A stretch of 64,000 nucleotides of DNA. Origin: Planctomycetia bacterium (lineage in GTDB: Bacteria > Planctomycetota > Planctomycetia > Pirellulales > UBA1268). The translations under genes and the position numbers were made by a program. Shown one piece after another: positions 35,046-42,888 of this stretch. The first letter of the stretch is position 1. Every line of letters starts with the position of its first letter. The DNA lies in NCBI GenBank assembly GCA_014192425.1, contig BJHK01000008.1, forward strand, positions 62,001 to 126,000. Reading direction: 5' to 3'. The notes under the pieces are model-generated. The model was not told the origin of the DNA. It was given only the letters and a program-made list of their open reading frames with translations, and made no database searches.

Positions 35046-35924
35046 GTGAGCACGCCCGCGTACCCTGCGACATCGGTGATGCCCAGCCGGTCGGCCGTGC
35101 CCGATGACGTGGCATGGTGGGCGCGATACGCACCGATGATCGTGCTGACGGTAGCGTGTAGCGTTGCGGTAGGCGCTGATGAGTTGCCCGCGGACACGAA
35201 CCAGATCAAGAGCCTGACGGTTGAGCAAGCGAAGCATTTGATTGCGAGCAATGCATGGCGAAATCTGTCCCTCAATGGCTTGGCCGCAGTGACATGCGAC
35301 GTGGCTAAAGTCCTTGCGCAGCACCAAGGCGACCACCTGCACCTTGACGGCCTGACCACGCTGTCTGACGAGGCGGCCAAGGCGCTGGCGCAGCACAAGG
35401 GACCATGCCTGCACCTCAACGGCCTGACCACGCTTTCTGATGAAGCGGCCAAGTCGCTATCGCAGCACAAGAGGATTTGCCTGAACCTCAACGGCCTGAC
35501 CACGCTCTCTGACAAGGCGGCCGAGGCGCTTGGGCAGCACCAGGGACTTCTACTGAACCTCGACGGCCTGACCACGCTCTCCGACGAGGGGGCCAAGGTG
35601 CTCTCGCAGCACAAGGGCAGACTGTCGACCGACGGCCTCACATCGCTCACAAATGCTGAGTTAGCGGCAAAGTTGGCGCAAAAATCCGTACTACGACTCA
35701 ACGGCCTGACCACGCTAACTGACGAGGTGGCTAAGGCGTTGGCGCAACACAAGGGCGGATTGGACCTCGACGGCTTGACCACGCTTTCTGATGAAGCGGC
35801 CAAGGCGTTAGCGCATCACGAGGGCTTACTAGACCTTTCCGGCCTGCACACGCTCTCGGAAGCGGCTGCCAAGGCGCTCCGTGCCAATCCCGACATTTAC
35901 TTGCCTCGCAAGTTCGAGCAGTAA
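35046..35924 (+). CDS. Secreted solenoid-repeat protein (LxGLxxLxxxxAxALxxHxG repeats), paralogue 1
   Basis: 292 residues from a GTG with GGAG nine bases upstream; ATGs at 35079 and 35136 are alternatives. A signal-like hydrophobic stretch (about 31-44) ends near VGADE. About nine repeats of 23-25 residues follow, consensus LxLNGLTTLSDEAAKALAQHKG. This is a leucine-rich-repeat-like pattern with a strand (LxLxGL) and a helix (DEAAKALAQH). Two related proteins occur at 44772-46175 and 46415-47584. Base composition is visibly lower in GC than the neighbours. The repeats are nearly identical in DNA, so the array may have expanded recently. Confidence 0.75.
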   Translation: MSTPAYPATSVMPSRSAVPDDVAWWARYAPMIVLTVACSVAVGADELPADTNQIKSLTVEQAKHLIASNAWRNLSLNGLAAVTCDVAKVLAQHQGDHLHLDGLTTLSDEAAKALAQHKGPCLHLNGLTTLSDEAAKSLSQHKRICLNLNGLTTLSDKAAEALGQHQGLLLNLDGLTTLSDEGAKVLSQHKGRLSTDGLTSLTNAELAAKLAQKSVLRLNGLTTLTDEVAKALAQHKGGLDLDGLTTLSDEAAKALAHHEGLLDLSGLHTLSEAAAKALRANPDIYLPRKFEQ

Positions 35925-36320
35925 CCGCCCGACCATGCGTACCCCATCTGCCGTGATCCTGTCGTGTGTGGCCGCTGCCGGCGTCGCAGCCGACCCGCAG
36001 GCGCTGACCGGCAAGGTAGTGGCCGTGGCGGACGGCGGGAGGCGTCAGTCGTCGCCGCCAACCTTGGTGAACGGCTCCATCCCAAGCCGCTTGGTCCGCC
36101 GCGACCGTCTGCCAAGCCCGACCGGCGTTGGATGGCTGCCGGGAGTTTTGCCGCAGGATTCGTGGCCGATTCAGCACGCCCCGTTTGCGCCCCGATTGAT
36201 CCCCGTTTGCGTGGCGCGTTGGGCACTTTGCGCACGCTCTGCGCAAGTGTAGGATTCGTGCAGTTGATGTTGATTCCGTTCGGGGAAAAGCGGCATTGTT
36301 GATCGTCCGCGACCCGATCC
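35925..36320 (+). other. Intergenic region with a possible degraded nuclease start
   Basis: From ATG 35935 a frame encodes a signal-like start (MRTPSAVILSCVAAAGVA), then ALTGKVVAVADG, which resembles the opening of a thermonuclease-like (SNase) domain. Right after that the match is lost, and the frame runs on without family features to 36252. It looks like a decayed or recombined 5' fragment. No other gene is seen before the tRNA. Confidence 0.3.
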
Positions 36321-36394
36321 GGGCAGCTAGCTCAGTTGGTTAGAGCGCTACGTTCACACCGTAGAGGTCACAGGTTCGAATCCTGTGCTGCCCA
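36321..36394 (+). tRNA. tRNA-Val (CAC), integration target
   Basis: 74 nt: acceptor GGGCAGC/GCTGCCC, D-arm TAGCTCAGTTGGTTAGAG, anticodon stem CTACG/CGTAG with loop TTCACAC (anticodon CAC at 36355-36357), T-arm ACAGG/CCTGT with TTCGAAT. CCA is not encoded. The integrase reading frame on the other strand ends inside the anticodon loop. Confidence 0.95.
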
Positions 36395-37694
36395 CCTTGA
36401 AACCTCGTTTTCCCCGTGTTTGCGGGGGAAACGAGGTTTTTCGTGCGCCGCTTTCTGCGCCGTGCGAGCCATTTCTGCCAGTTGCTGCGCCGCTTTCTGC
36501 GCCGCTTTGGACCGGCCCCTCCGCCGCCAGCCCGGCCGCGTCGCGGAAGTGTGCGTCGCGAACCTGTAGGTAGTGCTGGGCCGCGATCGTCGGCGAGTGG
36601 CCAAGCCACTTGGCGCAGACATGGGCCGGGTACTTCTGGACCCAATCGGTTTCGCATGATGCCCGGAGATTCTGGAACAGCCGCGGCCACGGTTCCGCCC
36701 CGGCCCTCACGATGATCTTCTCCGCCGTGGTCCGCAGGTTCGCCCCGACCCTCGCGGCCATCGGCACCACCAGCGATTCCCCGTCGTCGGCCTCGTCGAA
36801 AGCATCCGCGAGTACCTCCCGTAGTCGCGGCACCATCGGCACGAGCCGGACCGCGTGCCCGCCGCCGTGGTGTTCCGTCTTCGGACTGCGGACCGTGAGC
36901 CGGCCATTCTCCCAATCGACGTCGCCCCAGGTCAGCCCGCCGACCTCACTCGGGCAGCGCAACCCGGCCAGCCGGCAGACGGCGAACAGCGATCGCCATT
37001 CGGCCCCCGGGCAAGCCGACAAGACCGCCTCCAGGGTTTCGGGGCCGACATATGCCGCCCGAGCCGGATTGGCCTGGGAGCCGGCCCGCAGGGCCGCGAA
37101 TGGGTTCTTCGTCAGCCAGCCCCACGAGACGGCCTTCCCGAAGACTTGCTTGGCGATATGCACACGCTTGGCGATCGTGGCCGGGGCGAGCCGGTTGTCG
37201 GCGGTCGTTCGGGCCTTCTTCCGTTTCCCTTCCCCCTGCCGGGCCGCGGCGATCGCCACCCGCCATTCGTCCGCGCTGCCAGGCTCGATCTCCGTGATCG
37301 GCTTCCCTGGCCCGTAGAAGGCGATCAGCGAATCGACTGCCTGAGCGTAGGTTGCCGCTGTCCCCGGCTTCACCGCCGCCCGGGCCTTGAATGCGGCGCA
37401 GAGTTGATCGAGCGTCACAACCTCCGGGGCGACGTCTTCCGCCCTCCGGGCCACGAGCCCCACCCGCACAAGCCGCCGGTAGAGCGGCGCCGGCACGCTC
37501 GCCAGCCAGGCGGCCAGATCAGGGGATTCCGACGTCCCCGCGATCCTGCACGCCATGATCTCCTCCACCCGGCGGAGTACGGTCTCGGCCGTCTTCACCG
37601 GCACGCGGCCAAGCCGAACCGCCCGCCGGGCGCCGTCGGGGCCGATGAACTGAATCCGCCGCGTGCCGTTGGCGTCTTTCGACAAACTGGCCAT
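36354..37694 (-). CDS. int: Tyrosine recombinase (integrase); 3' end formed by tRNA sequence
   Basis: 446 residues. A phage-type core-binding domain (about 95-210) is followed by a catalytic domain with Arg in AGLRCPSEVGGLTW, Lys in RSPKTEHHGG, NLRAS where HxLR is usual (the His is replaced by Gln), WLGHS, and the nucleophile Tyr in AAQHYLQV. The last residues (VGSTGFEPVTSTV) are read from antisense tRNA-Val, and the stop overlaps the anticodon. In the excised circle the same frame would continue through the att core into 42889-42680, adding a tail of about 70 residues. Confidence 0.9.
   Translation of the reverse strand: MASLSKDANGTRRIQFIGPDGARRAVRLGRVPVKTAETVLRRVEEIMACRIAGTSESPDLAAWLASVPAPLYRRLVRVGLVARRAEDVAPEVVTLDQLCAAFKARAAVKPGTAATYAQAVDSLIAFYGPGKPITEIEPGSADEWRVAIAAARQGEGKRKKARTTADNRLAPATIAKRVHIAKQVFGKAVSWGWLTKNPFAALRAGSQANPARAAYVGPETLEAVLSACPGAEWRSLFAVCRLAGLRCPSEVGGLTWGDVDWENGRLTVRSPKTEHHGGGHAVRLVPMVPRLREVLADAFDEADDGESLVVPMAARVGANLRTTAEKIIVRAGAEPWPRLFQNLRASCETDWVQKYPAHVCAKWLGHSPTIAAQHYLQVRDAHFRDAAGLAAEGPVQSGAESGAATGRNGSHGAESGARKTSFPPQTRGKRGFKVGSTGFEPVTSTV
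36374..36395 (+). other. attL (tRNA side)
   Basis: The 3' end of tRNA-Val, GTTCGAATCCTGTGCTGCCC plus AC. The counterpart is 42889-42910. On the minus strand it encodes VGSTGFE within the integrase frame. Confidence 0.85.
36401..36441 (+). terminator. Element-borne intrinsic terminator just downstream of tRNA-Val
   Basis: 15-bp arms (AACCTCGTTTTCCCC / GGGGGAAACGAGGTT, one mismatch), 8-nt loop, then TTTTT on the plus strand. It lies inside the integrase coding region but is oriented to end the tRNA transcript, and it sits 6 bp beyond the tRNA. Confidence 0.75.
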
Positions 37695-37748
37695 TCGTGG
37701 GGCCTCCAGGGTATGCCGGGAACCTACCTCAATCGTCGGATCGTCACC

Positions 37749-37804
37749 GCTGCGACAGTGACGGAACTTCGTTTTCTTCGGGAATGGCGAACTTCCGTCG
37801 CAGC
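37749..37804. repeat. Palindromic element, left copy
   Basis: About 56 bp starting GCTGCGAC and ending GTCGCAGC, with inner arms GGAACTTCG / CGAACTTCC. It lies 55 bp upstream of the integrase start. An inverted relative lies at 42640-42690. Confidence 0.8.
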
Positions 37805-37811
37805 CGACGGG

Positions 37812-40076
37812 CTATTTCAGCCTCACCGCATCCGCCGGCCGGCCGCCCGTCGGGGCCGCCGACCATTCGGCCGCGCCTGATCTCGCGAGCCGTTGGAGCG
37901 CCGCCTCAGCCTGGCCGGGGCCGCGGTACTGGGCCAGCCCCCGCGCGACGTCGCGCGGTGTGGCCACGCCCCCGCGGGCGGCGATCCACCGGCGGAGCGC
38001 CCGGTCGTCGGCCTCGATGCCGCCGAGCTGCATCCCCCGGTACACCCGCCGCCACTCCCGGGCCGCCCACCGGGCCAGCCCGATGCCGCGCTCGATCGAA
38101 TCGGCGTCGATCCGGTTGTCGAGTGTCGGCTCGCCCCCGGCCTGGCGGATCATGTGGCAGACGAGCGCCAGCCTGGCGGCCCACGAGCGGGCCTTGCCGA
38201 TCATCGCCGCTTCGGCCCCGCTGGCGGTGAACTGCTCCGCCGCGTTCTCCTGCCACCACTCTTTCCAGACCTCCAGGGCATCCGGCACCAGATCGAGTAC
38301 GGCCGCCCCGCCGTCGGGGCCGGGAGCGATCGCGAACAGCATGTCGAACATACTCGCCATGTCGGCCGCGGTGCTGAATCCGGCGCCGCCCGTCGGCATC
38401 GTCATCATGCGGCGCGGCGGGGCCGCCATGATGAACCGCGGCACGAGCCCGTTCTCAAAATGCCGGGAGCCGGCCACCCGGGCGAGTACACCCGGTTGAA
38501 TCCCGCCGGCGATCGAAACGTGCGCGGCCTCGACGTAGACCGTGCCGGTCTGCTTCCGGTCTACGGTCACCGGCCCGGCGTTGTAGATCGTCAGCCACCG
38601 CGCGGCCTCTGCCCCACCCTGCCCCCCGGAGCGGTACTGATCGAAACCGCCAATCCATCCCGACAACTCATCGCGATCGAGGAGTACGCCCCGCGGGTTG
38701 TCCGCGAGGATCGGCGCCACACTCTCGATCGTCAGGTCATCGACGGCGAACCGCTCGGGCCGGGGGCGGTCGCCGGCAGGCGCGGCCGACCTCGATCTCC
38801 GGTCGGCCTGGCCCTCCCGCTCCCATTCGGCCAGCGCGGCCCGATGCTCGGTGAATGCCGCCCGCTGCCGCTCCCGGGTAAACCGCAGAGCAGCATCCGC
38901 GGCGGGCGTCTTCATGCTGCCGCTCTCCGCCACGGCAATCGCCCACACGATCGCGGGCTCCTGCCAGCCTGGCCACAACTCGATCCGCCGGCGGTTGCCC
39001 ACCGCGGCCGCCACGGCGGCCAGCATCGGCAGCGCGATGAACGTGGCGTCACAACCCAACCCGGCCGCGGTTTCCGCCACGAACGTACCCACGGGATCGG
39101 GCAGGAGCGCGACCGGGAACGGTTCCCATTCCAGCAGATCGGCCGGCGAGTCTGCGGCCGCCACCGCCACCGCCACCGCCGCGGCCTCAATCGGGGCCGG
39201 TTCGACGTCTGCCACAAGCCGCTCGATCGTCGCCCGAAGGTCTGCGGGCTCGGTAGCGTCGTGAGCCTCAATCCAGTCGAACGCATCCCCGCCGGCCGGC
39301 ATGGCAGGCCATGCGTCCACCAGCCGCACCACGCGAACGCTCGCGGCCCCGGCCGCGGTTGCAAGCCGCACTACATCGGCGGCGTACCGCTCGCCGGGGT
39401 CGTCGCGATCCGGGAGTACCACAACGTCGCGGCCGGCCAGCGGTGACCAGTCGGTGCCACTGGCGGCCTGGGCCCCGTGGGCGGATGTGGTACATGTCAG
39501 ATCCAGTGACCGCACCGCATCGGCGGCCTTCTCCCCCTCCGTGACGTAGACCATGCCCGCGGCCTGGAGAACGGCTGGCAGACCGTAGACCGGTCGCGGC
39601 GTGACCATGCCAGCCGCGGCCCACGCGCCGTCAGCTTGCCGGGCGACCGGGCGAACGTCCTTGCCGCCGCCAGGCCGAGCCCACCGTGCCACGACCCCTA
39701 CGACCTCACCCGCAACGTCGTGGTAGTGCCACACCCGCGCCGGCGGCCCACGGCGGCCCGCGATCGAGCTGACCGCCTGTTCCCATGTGGAAAACGTGGT
39801 CGCGGTTTTCGTGGCGGCCGGTTGCCGGCGACCGACGGGGCCAGGCTCCGCGAACGTGTCGCGAGGGTCGATCCCCAGCGCGGCCACGATCGAATCGAAC
39901 GGACATCCGGCGTGACATGTCAGCAGGACGCGCCCGTCGTCCCCCGTGCCGATCGATAGGGATGCGTTGCGGTCCTCGTGGGCCGGGCACCTGCACGACC
40001 AGCCCTTTCGGGTTTGCTTGGGGTCATGCCCGGCGGCCTGGAGCCGTGCGAGTACGAGCATGGTAGGGGTGGTCAT
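37812..40076 (-). CDS. DUF3987/TOPRIM primase-like replication protein
   Basis: 754 residues from ATG 40076, which overlaps the stop of the excisionase gene (ATGA). Near the N-terminus is a primase-type zinc ribbon (CRCPAHEDR near 30, TCHAGC near 55). A TOPRIM-like part (about 180-260) has VTEGEKAADAV and VVVLPDRDDPGERYA, supplying Glu and the Asp pair. The C-terminal two thirds match the DUF3987 type found in phage and plasmid primase-helicase proteins (LDRDELSGWIGGFDQYRSG; GIQPGVLARV). It probably starts replication of the excised element. The usual GKT is not evident (GSMKTPAADAAL). Confidence 0.8.
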   Translation of the reverse strand: MTTPTMLVLARLQAAGHDPKQTRKGWSCRCPAHEDRNASLSIGTGDDGRVLLTCHAGCPFDSIVAALGIDPRDTFAEPGPVGRRQPAATKTATTFSTWEQAVSSIAGRRGPPARVWHYHDVAGEVVGVVARWARPGGGKDVRPVARQADGAWAAAGMVTPRPVYGLPAVLQAAGMVYVTEGEKAADAVRSLDLTCTTSAHGAQAASGTDWSPLAGRDVVVLPDRDDPGERYAADVVRLATAAGAASVRVVRLVDAWPAMPAGGDAFDWIEAHDATEPADLRATIERLVADVEPAPIEAAAVAVAVAAADSPADLLEWEPFPVALLPDPVGTFVAETAAGLGCDATFIALPMLAAVAAAVGNRRRIELWPGWQEPAIVWAIAVAESGSMKTPAADAALRFTRERQRAAFTEHRAALAEWEREGQADRRSRSAAPAGDRPRPERFAVDDLTIESVAPILADNPRGVLLDRDELSGWIGGFDQYRSGGQGGAEAARWLTIYNAGPVTVDRKQTGTVYVEAAHVSIAGGIQPGVLARVAGSRHFENGLVPRFIMAAPPRRMMTMPTGGAGFSTAADMASMFDMLFAIAPGPDGGAAVLDLVPDALEVWKEWWQENAAEQFTASGAEAAMIGKARSWAARLALVCHMIRQAGGEPTLDNRIDADSIERGIGLARWAAREWRRVYRGMQLGGIEADDRALRRWIAARGGVATPRDVARGLAQYRGPGQAEAALQRLARSGAAEWSAAPTGGRPADAVRLK

Positions 40077-40363
40077 GCGGCACCTCCTTCCTGGCCGGCA
40101 TCGTCGGGCCGCTTCACGGGCGGGTTGGCGGCGAGCCGATCGAGCCACGCGAGGATTGCCGCCGTCGGGTAGACCACGGAGCGGCCGATCCTCGCGTGCG
40201 GCACCTCACCGCGCTTCGTCAGGCTCCAGAGCGTGCGAGGGGAAACACCGATCGCTTTGGCGGCCACCACCGGCTTCATCGCGAGGGGGAGCGGGGGAAG
40301 ATCATGCCCGGGACGGATCGGCCATTGGGGCGACCGTGCGGGCTCGTGGTATGCTTCGGTCAT
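40073..40363 (-). CDS. AlpA-like excisionase / MerR-type HTH protein
   Basis: 96 residues. Residues about 32-75 form an HTH_17 (excisionase-type) winged helix: KPVVAAKAIGVSPRTLWSLT, then KRGEVPHARIGRSVVYPTAAI. A GAAAGGA site lies before the ATG. It is coupled to the primase gene by a 4-bp overlap. Likely roles are directing excision or activating int. Confidence 0.82.
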   Translation of the reverse strand: MTEAYHEPARSPQWPIRPGHDLPPLPLAMKPVVAAKAIGVSPRTLWSLTKRGEVPHARIGRSVVYPTAAILAWLDRLAANPPVKRPDDAGQEGGAA

Positions 40364-40440
40364 CGACGAATCCTTTCTTCGCGGGAGGGATTGGGAGATT
40401 CGCGGCCGCGGGGATTGCGCCCCCGCGGCCGTCTTCGTTT

Positions 40441-40701
40441 TCACTGGCGGCGCCGCGGCCCCTTCGGCGGCGCGGCCGGCTTCACCACCCGCCACGAGCG
40501 CGCCGCGCCTGGCTCGCGAGTCATCGCCCCCTTGGCCTGGGCGGTGCGGGCGAGTTGCCCGACCCGGGAGAAGCAAACTCCCATCGCGGTCGCGGCCTCC
40601 CGGAGTGTCGGCGGAAAGCCGCGCTCGCGGGTGAGCCGTTCCACGGTTTCAACCAATTGCTGTTGCCGCTTGGACAGCAGCGGAACCTTCGTCGTCTGCA
40701 T
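40441..40701 (-). CDS. LexA-type winged-helix repressor (DNA-binding domain only)
   Basis: 86 residues from ATG 40701 with AAGGA nine bases upstream. LSKRQQQLVETVERLTRERG, then FPPTLREAATAMGV match the LexA N-terminal wHTH. The SOS-type peptidase domain is absent, so it cannot self-cleave. A perfect palindrome lies 29 bp upstream of the start. It is probably the element's regulator. Confidence 0.75.
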   Translation of the reverse strand: MQTTKVPLLSKRQQQLVETVERLTRERGFPPTLREAATAMGVCFSRVGQLARTAQAKGAMTREPGAARSWRVVKPAAPPKGPRRRQ

Positions 40702-40729
40702 GGCACAATTCCTTGTCGTGAACGTGCCC

Positions 40730-40746
40730 GTGTGGAGCATCCACAC
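40730..40746. promoter_or_regulatory. Candidate operator of the LexA-like regulator
   Basis: A perfect inverted repeat GTGTGGA-GCA-TCCACAC (7+3+7) lies 29 bp upstream of the LexA-like gene. Spacing and symmetry fit an autoregulatory operator; this is inference. Confidence 0.5.
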
Positions 40747-40855
40747 AGGTCACCTCCGCAAAAGAGCAGCCCCGCCCCCTCCCGGGAAAGTTTGCGTCGC
40801 GATTTTTTTTGGCCAGGCCAGGGGAGCGTCGGAAGCCCGTGATTTCCGGCCTCGA

Positions 40856-41185
40856 TCACCAGCCGGCGCGGCCTGGCCGGGGGCCGGGGGCCGGGAGGTC
40901 GATTCCCCATCGATCGTCGCCCCAGGCTCGGCGCAGCCCGGCGGCCACGACGGCGATCTCCTCGGGGGAAGGGTCGGCTTGTCGTCGGGGGCCGCCGCCG
41001 CGACCGCGGCCGACCTTCGCGTCGGCCAGTTGATCGCCAAAGCGAGTGAGGAGCCGCCGGTAGGTCACCCCGATCGCCTGGGCAACGTCGCGGTGCCCGG
41101 CCCCGGCGGCGAGCATCCGCCGGGCCGCCTGCTCCTGCTCAGGGGACAGGAGTTGTTTTTCGGTGCGACCGTGGGAGGCCTTCAC
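40856..41185 (-). CDS. Small helix-turn-helix protein
   Basis: 109 residues from a GTG that overlaps the stop of the preceding gene (GTGA). LSPEQEQAARRMLAAGAGHR, then DVAQAIGVTYRRLLTRF form a homeodomain-like HTH of the kind seen in resolvases and small terminase subunits. The C-terminus is Gly/Arg/Pro-rich. Role unknown; a DNA-binding function for element control or packaging is possible. Confidence 0.6.
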   Translation of the reverse strand: MKASHGRTEKQLLSPEQEQAARRMLAAGAGHRDVAQAIGVTYRRLLTRFGDQLADAKVGRGRGGGPRRQADPSPEEIAVVAAGLRRAWGDDRWGIDLPAPGPRPGRAGW

Positions 41186-41952
41186 CGATAGACCTCGGCA
41201 GCGCGGTGCGACGCGGCGACCGTCGCGGCAATCTGCCGGTTCCGCTCGTCGTCGGTGCCTGGGCGGTCGCGGAACAACCTCGCGACGGCCCCGCGGTATG
41301 CGGCTCGGGGCACCAGCGCGACATGGATCAGCATCCCCTTGGCGACGAGCGACGCGCCGTTGGCGTCGATCCGCTTCGTCGGAAGAAACTTCGCGGAGCA
41401 TCCGTGCCCGGCCTCGATCAGCCGCAGGGCCTCGACATGATCCGGCCGCGCCAGGTCCGGCAACCATTCGACCGCGAGACCGGCATCCGTCTCGATCGCC
41501 CGCAGGCGCGGCCCGGCGAGTTGCAGGAGCGGCCCCTCGCGGTGCCCGTGGCCGATCCGCAGGAGCCAGCCCGATGACCGATTCAGTTCGTCCACGGACC
41601 CGAAGCATCCTCGCACGAGCCGCTCGGGCCTCATGAGGCCCGTGGTCCAGGCTGGAGCCTCCCCGCCGGCCACGATGAGGATCGCCCGCGTGCAGGTCCG
41701 GGGCGGCGCCTCGAAGGGCCAGAGCCCCCCGCGCGGCGGCGTGCCCTTGGGCGCGATCCGCGACCGCGGGTCGATCCACACCCCCGGCCTGGCCGGCGGG
41801 GGCGCCGCCGCGACGGGGGCCGCCCCTGTCGCGATTTCGCGGAGCCCCTGCCGGCGACGGTTTCGGTTGATCGCGGCCAGCGTCCGGGGCGGCAGCGCGG
41901 CGAGCCGCTCCTCGGTTCCGGTGCGGCCGGGCATGGCATGTTCGATGATCAC
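41182..41952 (-). CDS. Prohead-protease-like protein (HK97 U35 fold, tentative)
   Basis: 256 residues from GTG 41952 (GTGA overlap with the upstream stop). The stretch about 128-222 follows the order of phage prohead proteases: WLLRIGHGHREGPLLQL (possible catalytic His), GLAVEWLPDL, EALRLIEAGHGCSAKF (compare IEAGxxxGLSVGF; possible catalytic Ser), and MLIHVALVPRAAYRGA (compare LxEVSLVPxPAYxGA). The N-terminal 90 residues are Pro/Ala/Arg-rich. The match is by pattern only. If right, the element encodes a capsid-maturation-type factor without a capsid gene. Confidence 0.4.
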   Translation of the reverse strand: MIIEHAMPGRTGTEERLAALPPRTLAAINRNRRRQGLREIATGAAPVAAAPPPARPGVWIDPRSRIAPKGTPPRGGLWPFEAPPRTCTRAILIVAGGEAPAWTTGLMRPERLVRGCFGSVDELNRSSGWLLRIGHGHREGPLLQLAGPRLRAIETDAGLAVEWLPDLARPDHVEALRLIEAGHGCSAKFLPTKRIDANGASLVAKGMLIHVALVPRAAYRGAVARLFRDRPGTDDERNRQIAATVAASHRAAEVYR

Positions 41953-42407
41953 GATACCCCCTCCGCGAACAGGCGGTCAGCGCCGCGCCGCAGGTTGTGA
42001 AGCCTGTTTTTCCAGAACTGGGTGCTGCCCCCGTCGCCCCATGTCTGGTAGAGCGCCTTAAGCCGCTCCACTTCGGCCTGGGCGGCGGCCACCGCATCGG
42101 CGAGCCCCTCGGCCGATCCGCCGAAGGGCGCGAGCGCCGCCGCGGCAGTTTCCTGGCACAGTTCGATGTTCTTCTCAGCCTGCGACATTTCCGTGAGCGT
42201 CGCGGCATCGGCCTCCAGGGCCGCGGCGGGCTCTGCCAAGCCGAGGATCGCGCCAGCCTCCAGAATGTCGCGAGGGGCCGGCCAGTCCCCGCCGGCGGCG
42301 ATCGCGGCGGCCCACGCGCGCCATCGGCCGCGGGCCTCGCGGATCATCCGCGCGTGAGCCTTTTTGAACGGATTCGGGGAAGGCGTTTTGGCGGTCGCGG
42401 TCGGCAT
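41949..42407 (-). CDS. Element protein of unknown function
   Basis: 152 residues from ATG 42407 with AGGAGCC upstream. The basic N-terminus (NPFKKAHARMIREARGRW) is followed by a mostly helical, Ala/Glu-rich body with coiled-coil character (about 60-130). It ends WKNRLHNLRRGADRLFAEG. It is the first gene of the minus-strand run and is coupled to the protease-like gene. Confidence 0.6.
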   Translation of the reverse strand: MPTATAKTPSPNPFKKAHARMIREARGRWRAWAAAIAAGGDWPAPRDILEAGAILGLAEPAAALEADAATLTEMSQAEKNIELCQETAAAALAPFGGSAEGLADAVAAAQAEVERLKALYQTWGDGGSTQFWKNRLHNLRRGADRLFAEGVS

Positions 42408-42679
42408 GGATCGGCTCCTGGGGGTGAGTTGGCAGGATTGCCGATCGAGCCTCCGAATCAATTCTGCTCAGGCGTGTAACTCCCCCCTTATGAAAAGCGC
42501 CGGGCGCACGCGCAGAGCGGCCGTGGGGTCATGGACCAAGTTTTGAAATTCAAAATCGAAGCCACCTGGGGGGGGCCGTCGGCCCCTGCCCGCCGGGGCG
42601 GGACACTGGCCGATCCGGCCACGGGCGGCGCCGGCCGCGGCGACGGAAGTGCGCCGATCGCGGGCGAAACGAACTTCCG
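42408..42679. other. Non-coding right part of the element
   Basis: No gene is supported here. It contains the upstream region of the minus-strand operon and the right palindromic element (42640-42690). A long minus-strand open frame across it has no family features and is judged a high-GC artefact. Confidence 0.5.
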
Positions 42680-42690
42680 TCACTGTCGCC
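42640..42690. repeat. Palindromic element, right copy (inverted)
   Basis: Read on the minus strand it begins GGCGACAGTGACGGAAGTTCG and ends CACTTCCGTCGCC, matching the left copy at 37749-37804 over most of about 50 bp (arms conserved, centre diverged). Confidence 0.75.
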
Positions 42691-42888
42691 GGTGAGCGGC
42701 GGCGCCGGGGCGGCCCCCGACGGCGGCGATGATCTCCACCACCGCGAGCCGCTGATCGGCCGGCAGCGACGGCCACGCCTCCACCACCATCGCGAGGAGC
42801 GGATCGGCCCCCGGCCAGGCCGGAAGTGCGCCGGATTCTGCGCCGCCCGGTTCCTCGATCGTCGTTTTTCCCGGGGAAGACTGGGGCA
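42680..42888 (-). pseudogene. int: Stranded C-terminal tail of the integrase frame
   Basis: From the att core at 42910 the minus strand is open as VGSTGSELPQSSPG up to a stop at 42680. The opening VGSTG is in the same frame as VGSTG at the integrase end (36374-36395). Joining the two att sites therefore gives one continuous integrase gene with this tail of about 70 residues, including MVVEAWPSLPADQRLAVVEI, a helical segment. In the integrated state it has no obvious start of its own except ATG codons near 42795. Confidence 0.7.
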
